From the NCBI RefSeq assembly GCF_019222765.1, contig NZ_CP078145.1, forward strand, positions 6,882,001 to 6,946,000: a stretch of 64,000 bases of DNA. The letters run 5' to 3'. Positions 62,901 through 64,000 of the stretch are shown here, one piece after another; position 1 is the stretch's first letter, and each line of letters begins with the position of its first letter. A program made the translations under genes and the position numbers. The notes below the pieces were generated by a model that had not been told where the DNA came from, did no database searches, and was given only the letters and a program-made list of their open reading frames with translations. This stretch comes from Nocardia iowensis. GTDB lineage: Bacteria; Actinomycetota; Actinomycetes; Mycobacteriales; Mycobacteriaceae.

Positions 62901-64000
62901 GCGCGACGAGACCGCCCTGCTCTTTCAGCAGCCGCCGGAGCAGATCGAGCAACGACTCCCCCGGGCGAACCCGGACGCGGACCGGGACGGTGTTGAGCAC
63001 CAGCCCGATCATTCGCTCCCAACCCGGCACCTCCGGCGAGCGACCCGACACGGTCGAGCCGAACACCACGTCGTCCAGCCCGGTGCTCGCCCGCAGCGCC
63101 AGCCCCCACGCGGTGGACACCACGGTGGACAGCGTGACCCGGCTGTGCCCGGCCAGCGCCCGCAGCGCGGCGGAGGTATCCGGCGTGAGCTCGACCAGAC
63201 TGCGCATCGGCAGCGGCGATTGCGCCACACCGCCGGAGCCGAGCAGGGTGGGCTGGGCGAGGTCGGCCAGGTATGCGCGCCAAGCCTTTTCGGACGCGCC
63301 ATGGTCGAGTCCGGCCAGCCAGCGCAGCTGGTCGCGGAAGTCGGCGGCGGGTGCGAGCACCGCGTCCAGCTCGGCGTCGGTGCTGCCCTCGGCGTGCTCG
63401 AAGAGCGTGAACAGCTCGGTGAACAGCAACGAAATCGACCAGCCGTCGATGAGCAGATGGTGCAGCGTGAATATCGCGCGACTCGCGCCGCCCGGCAACC
63501 GGACCAGCAGCAGCCGAATCAGTGGCGGCGCGGCGAAATCAAAGGCGGTGCGGTACTCGTCGTTCGCGAGTGCGGCGACCATCGAGTCGATTTCCGCGGT
63601 CGGTGTCGCGGTGAGATCGACCTCGCGGCAAGGTGTTTCCCATGTCGCGGGGATGAACTGAACCGGTGCCGCGAATCCGGCATGGGTGAACCCGGCACGC
63701 AGATTCGAATGTCGGCGCAGCACCGCGTCCATGGCCGCGCGCAAAAGCTCGAGCCGCGGCGCGCTTTCCGGCGCGAACGAGAAGCCGACCTGCATGTGGT
63801 AGGCGTCCGGCCCGCTGGCACGGTCGACAACGGACTGAAAGTACATGCCCTCCTGTAGCGGTCCGAGCGGCAGGACTTCCTGCCATCCCGGGCACAGTGC
63901 GTCCAGGCGCTTTCGCTGGTCGCTGTCCAGCGCGACCAGGTCTGCGGTGCCTTCTGGCGCCACGATCGGCACCGGCGTCGCGGCCGCGGCCAGCTCGCCG
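59905..64000 (-). CDS. Non-ribosomal peptide synthetase, terminal module (C-A-T-TE), 5' part outside window
   Basis: About 1365 residues are visible; the frame is still open at the right edge. Order: a condensation domain ([21 protein letters not shown]), an adenylation domain ([53 protein letters not shown]), a carrier domain ([12 protein letters not shown]) and a thioesterase ([21 protein letters not shown]). The A-domain pocket positions read D-M-E-N-L-G-L-I-N plus the invariant K. This is the code I recall for N5-hydroxyornithine (third module of coelichelin synthetase). The thioesterase could release by hydrolysis or cyclisation. It shares the operon with the binding lipoprotein and exporter. 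Confidence 0.93.
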   Translation of the reverse strand, partial: GELAAAATPVPIVAPEGTADLVALDSDQRKRLDALCPGWQEVLPLGPLQEGMYFQSVVDRASGPDAYHMQVGFSFAPESAPRLELLRAAMDAVLRRHSNLRAGFTHAGFAAPVQFIPATWETPCREVDLTATPTAEIDSMVAALANDEYRTAFDFAAPPLIRLLLVRLPGGASRAIFTLHHLLIDGWSISLLFTELFTLFEHAEGSTDAELDAVLAPAADFRDQLRWLAGLDHGASEKAWRAYLADLAQPTLLGSGGVAQSPLPMRSLVELTPDTSAALRALAGHSRVTLSTVVSTAWGLALRASTGLDDVVFGSTVSGRSPEVPGWERMIGLVLNTVPVRVRVRPGESLLDLLRRLLKEQGGLVAHQQLGLGRIQRAGGHPTLFDTLYVFRNLPRSAATADVFARNGVVSREAVDSTHYALTLDVDPGVAADPLRIALEHRPDLVPDNRAREILDRLVEILHLFATPDTVAGRTVVADTVAPVAVSPEFTPDRVPVPLPGQPGGSVDALLRERAAATPDACALVCGSVALTAREMDARVDRMARLLASRGMGPGDVVALALPRIADHVVAIFAVMRTGAAYLPLDLTHPPARLRDLLTDSAAAALVSTTVHRDSVVDGDGPRVQLLLDEPAVAAVLDGAVAPPAVPDAAVAGPSSADQPAYVIYTSGSTGRPKGVVVGHRGLTTMYHNHLDEIFGPTERFAARGRLRVAHTVSFSFDMSWEELFWLLAGHEVHVIDERARLEPAALVEHYREVGIDAVNVTPSYARELIAAGLLTGSHVPALVLLGGEAVPLDLWTLLREHPDVLGYDLYGPTEFTINALGSPASGSPTPCLGRPVRNAHARVLDSGLAEVPVGAQGELYLSGDGIAIGYRDRTGLTAGTFVADPFSPGGGRMYRTGDLVRRRPDGELEYLGRADHQVKVRGVRIELAEVETALASLPGVRRAAAKVTTDSSGTARLVGYVVPETDWVPRDLRPELRALVPAALVPAEVVVIEAIPLTPNGKLDRAALPEPQRRTIRRAPRTARERAVCAVFEQVLEQPEVDVEESFFDLGGDSLRAMRLLGALDRAFGVTVPLGTLTARPTVAELAGYLDSAAAGVATDGVAAEADSTLLGREHVVVLRDGGADAPLFCVHPAGGFAWQFLPLAGRLRADRPVIGLQLPSLDGGSSAHSIDELAARYVDTVRAHQPTGPYHLLGYSFGGNVVHAMAARLTAAGEHVAYAGLIDSAPLDRSAHNGGAPENSAAHESTEEIEALVAALPEVRDPELSAALRAGYAECVKLAAVSSVPDYSGPLTLFTADQPYPDGPESPGRALAEGWRQLGIDLVVHHLHFDHAGLVTPAGWAQLAPLIDRALGMEVLSTQGDR

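Overview
The window is high-GC actinobacterial DNA, most likely from Nocardia or a close mycolate-producing relative. The signs are LppP/LprE-type lipoproteins, ATP synthase F0 subunits very close to the mycobacterial ones, SAV2177-type (DUF574) and DUF5994 proteins, a mycolic/cyclopropane-type methyltransferase, IdeR-type iron boxes and many GTG/TTG starts. The genus is an inference; no rRNA or tRNA gene was recognised.

Layout. 1-3.9 kb: an operon for recycling cell-wall amino sugar (SSS permease, anmK, MurR/RpiR-type regulator, murQ). 4-12 kb: a PLD-like protein, a stand-alone LigD-type polymerase, an M23 peptidase, a P450, a SAV2177-type methyltransferase, DUF5994, a fatty-acid desaturase and two paralogous TetR regulators with inverted-repeat operators. 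12-21 kb: aldose 1-epimerase, a secreted glycine-rich (PGRS-like) protein, a membrane metallophosphoesterase and a complete BMP-type nucleoside ABC importer. 21-26 kb: a secreted-protein gene broken by a one-base slip in an A6 run, then a four-gene overlapping operon of membrane proteins with a cupredoxin-like lipoprotein. 26.6-29.3 kb: an unusual ATP synthase operon holding only F0 genes (atpI, B, E, F and the b-like half of atpH), with no F1 gene and preceded by a short Cys/His-rich leader ORF. 29-40 kb: truncated haemoglobin, a beta-lactamase-fold protein, LppP/LprE lipoprotein, intergenic palindromic and tandem repeats, a YdcF-like protein, an EamA transporter remnant, regulators, a CFA/mycolic methyltransferase, an AurF-like diiron protein and a secretory lipase. 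40-48 kb: a PadR regulator with a membrane-fused oxidoreductase and a 36-bp palindrome, and a TetR-flanked amidohydrolase/SGNH/thioesterase operon. 48-52 kb: secreted proteins, including a CAP protein with WDPW repeats, and a LysR regulator. 52.7-64 kb: a siderophore locus running off the right edge.

The siderophore locus contains entA-, entB- and entE-like genes for 2,3-dihydroxybenzoate, a separate aryl carrier protein, an ornithine/lysine N-monooxygenase, an EntS-like exporter, a siderophore-binding lipoprotein and the end of an NRPS (C-A-T-TE). The A-domain specificity residues read DMENLGLINK, the code I recall for N5-hydroxyornithine. A mixed catecholate-hydroxamate siderophore ending in hydroxyornithine (heterobactin-like in logic) is predicted. 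IdeR boxes lie between entA and entE and in front of a secreted protein of unknown function.

The most unusual items are the F0-only ATP synthase operon with its Cys/His-rich leader ORF, the iron-boxed unknown secreted protein, the slippery-site gene, the intergenic palindromic repeat family and the PadR palindrome with its fused oxidoreductase.
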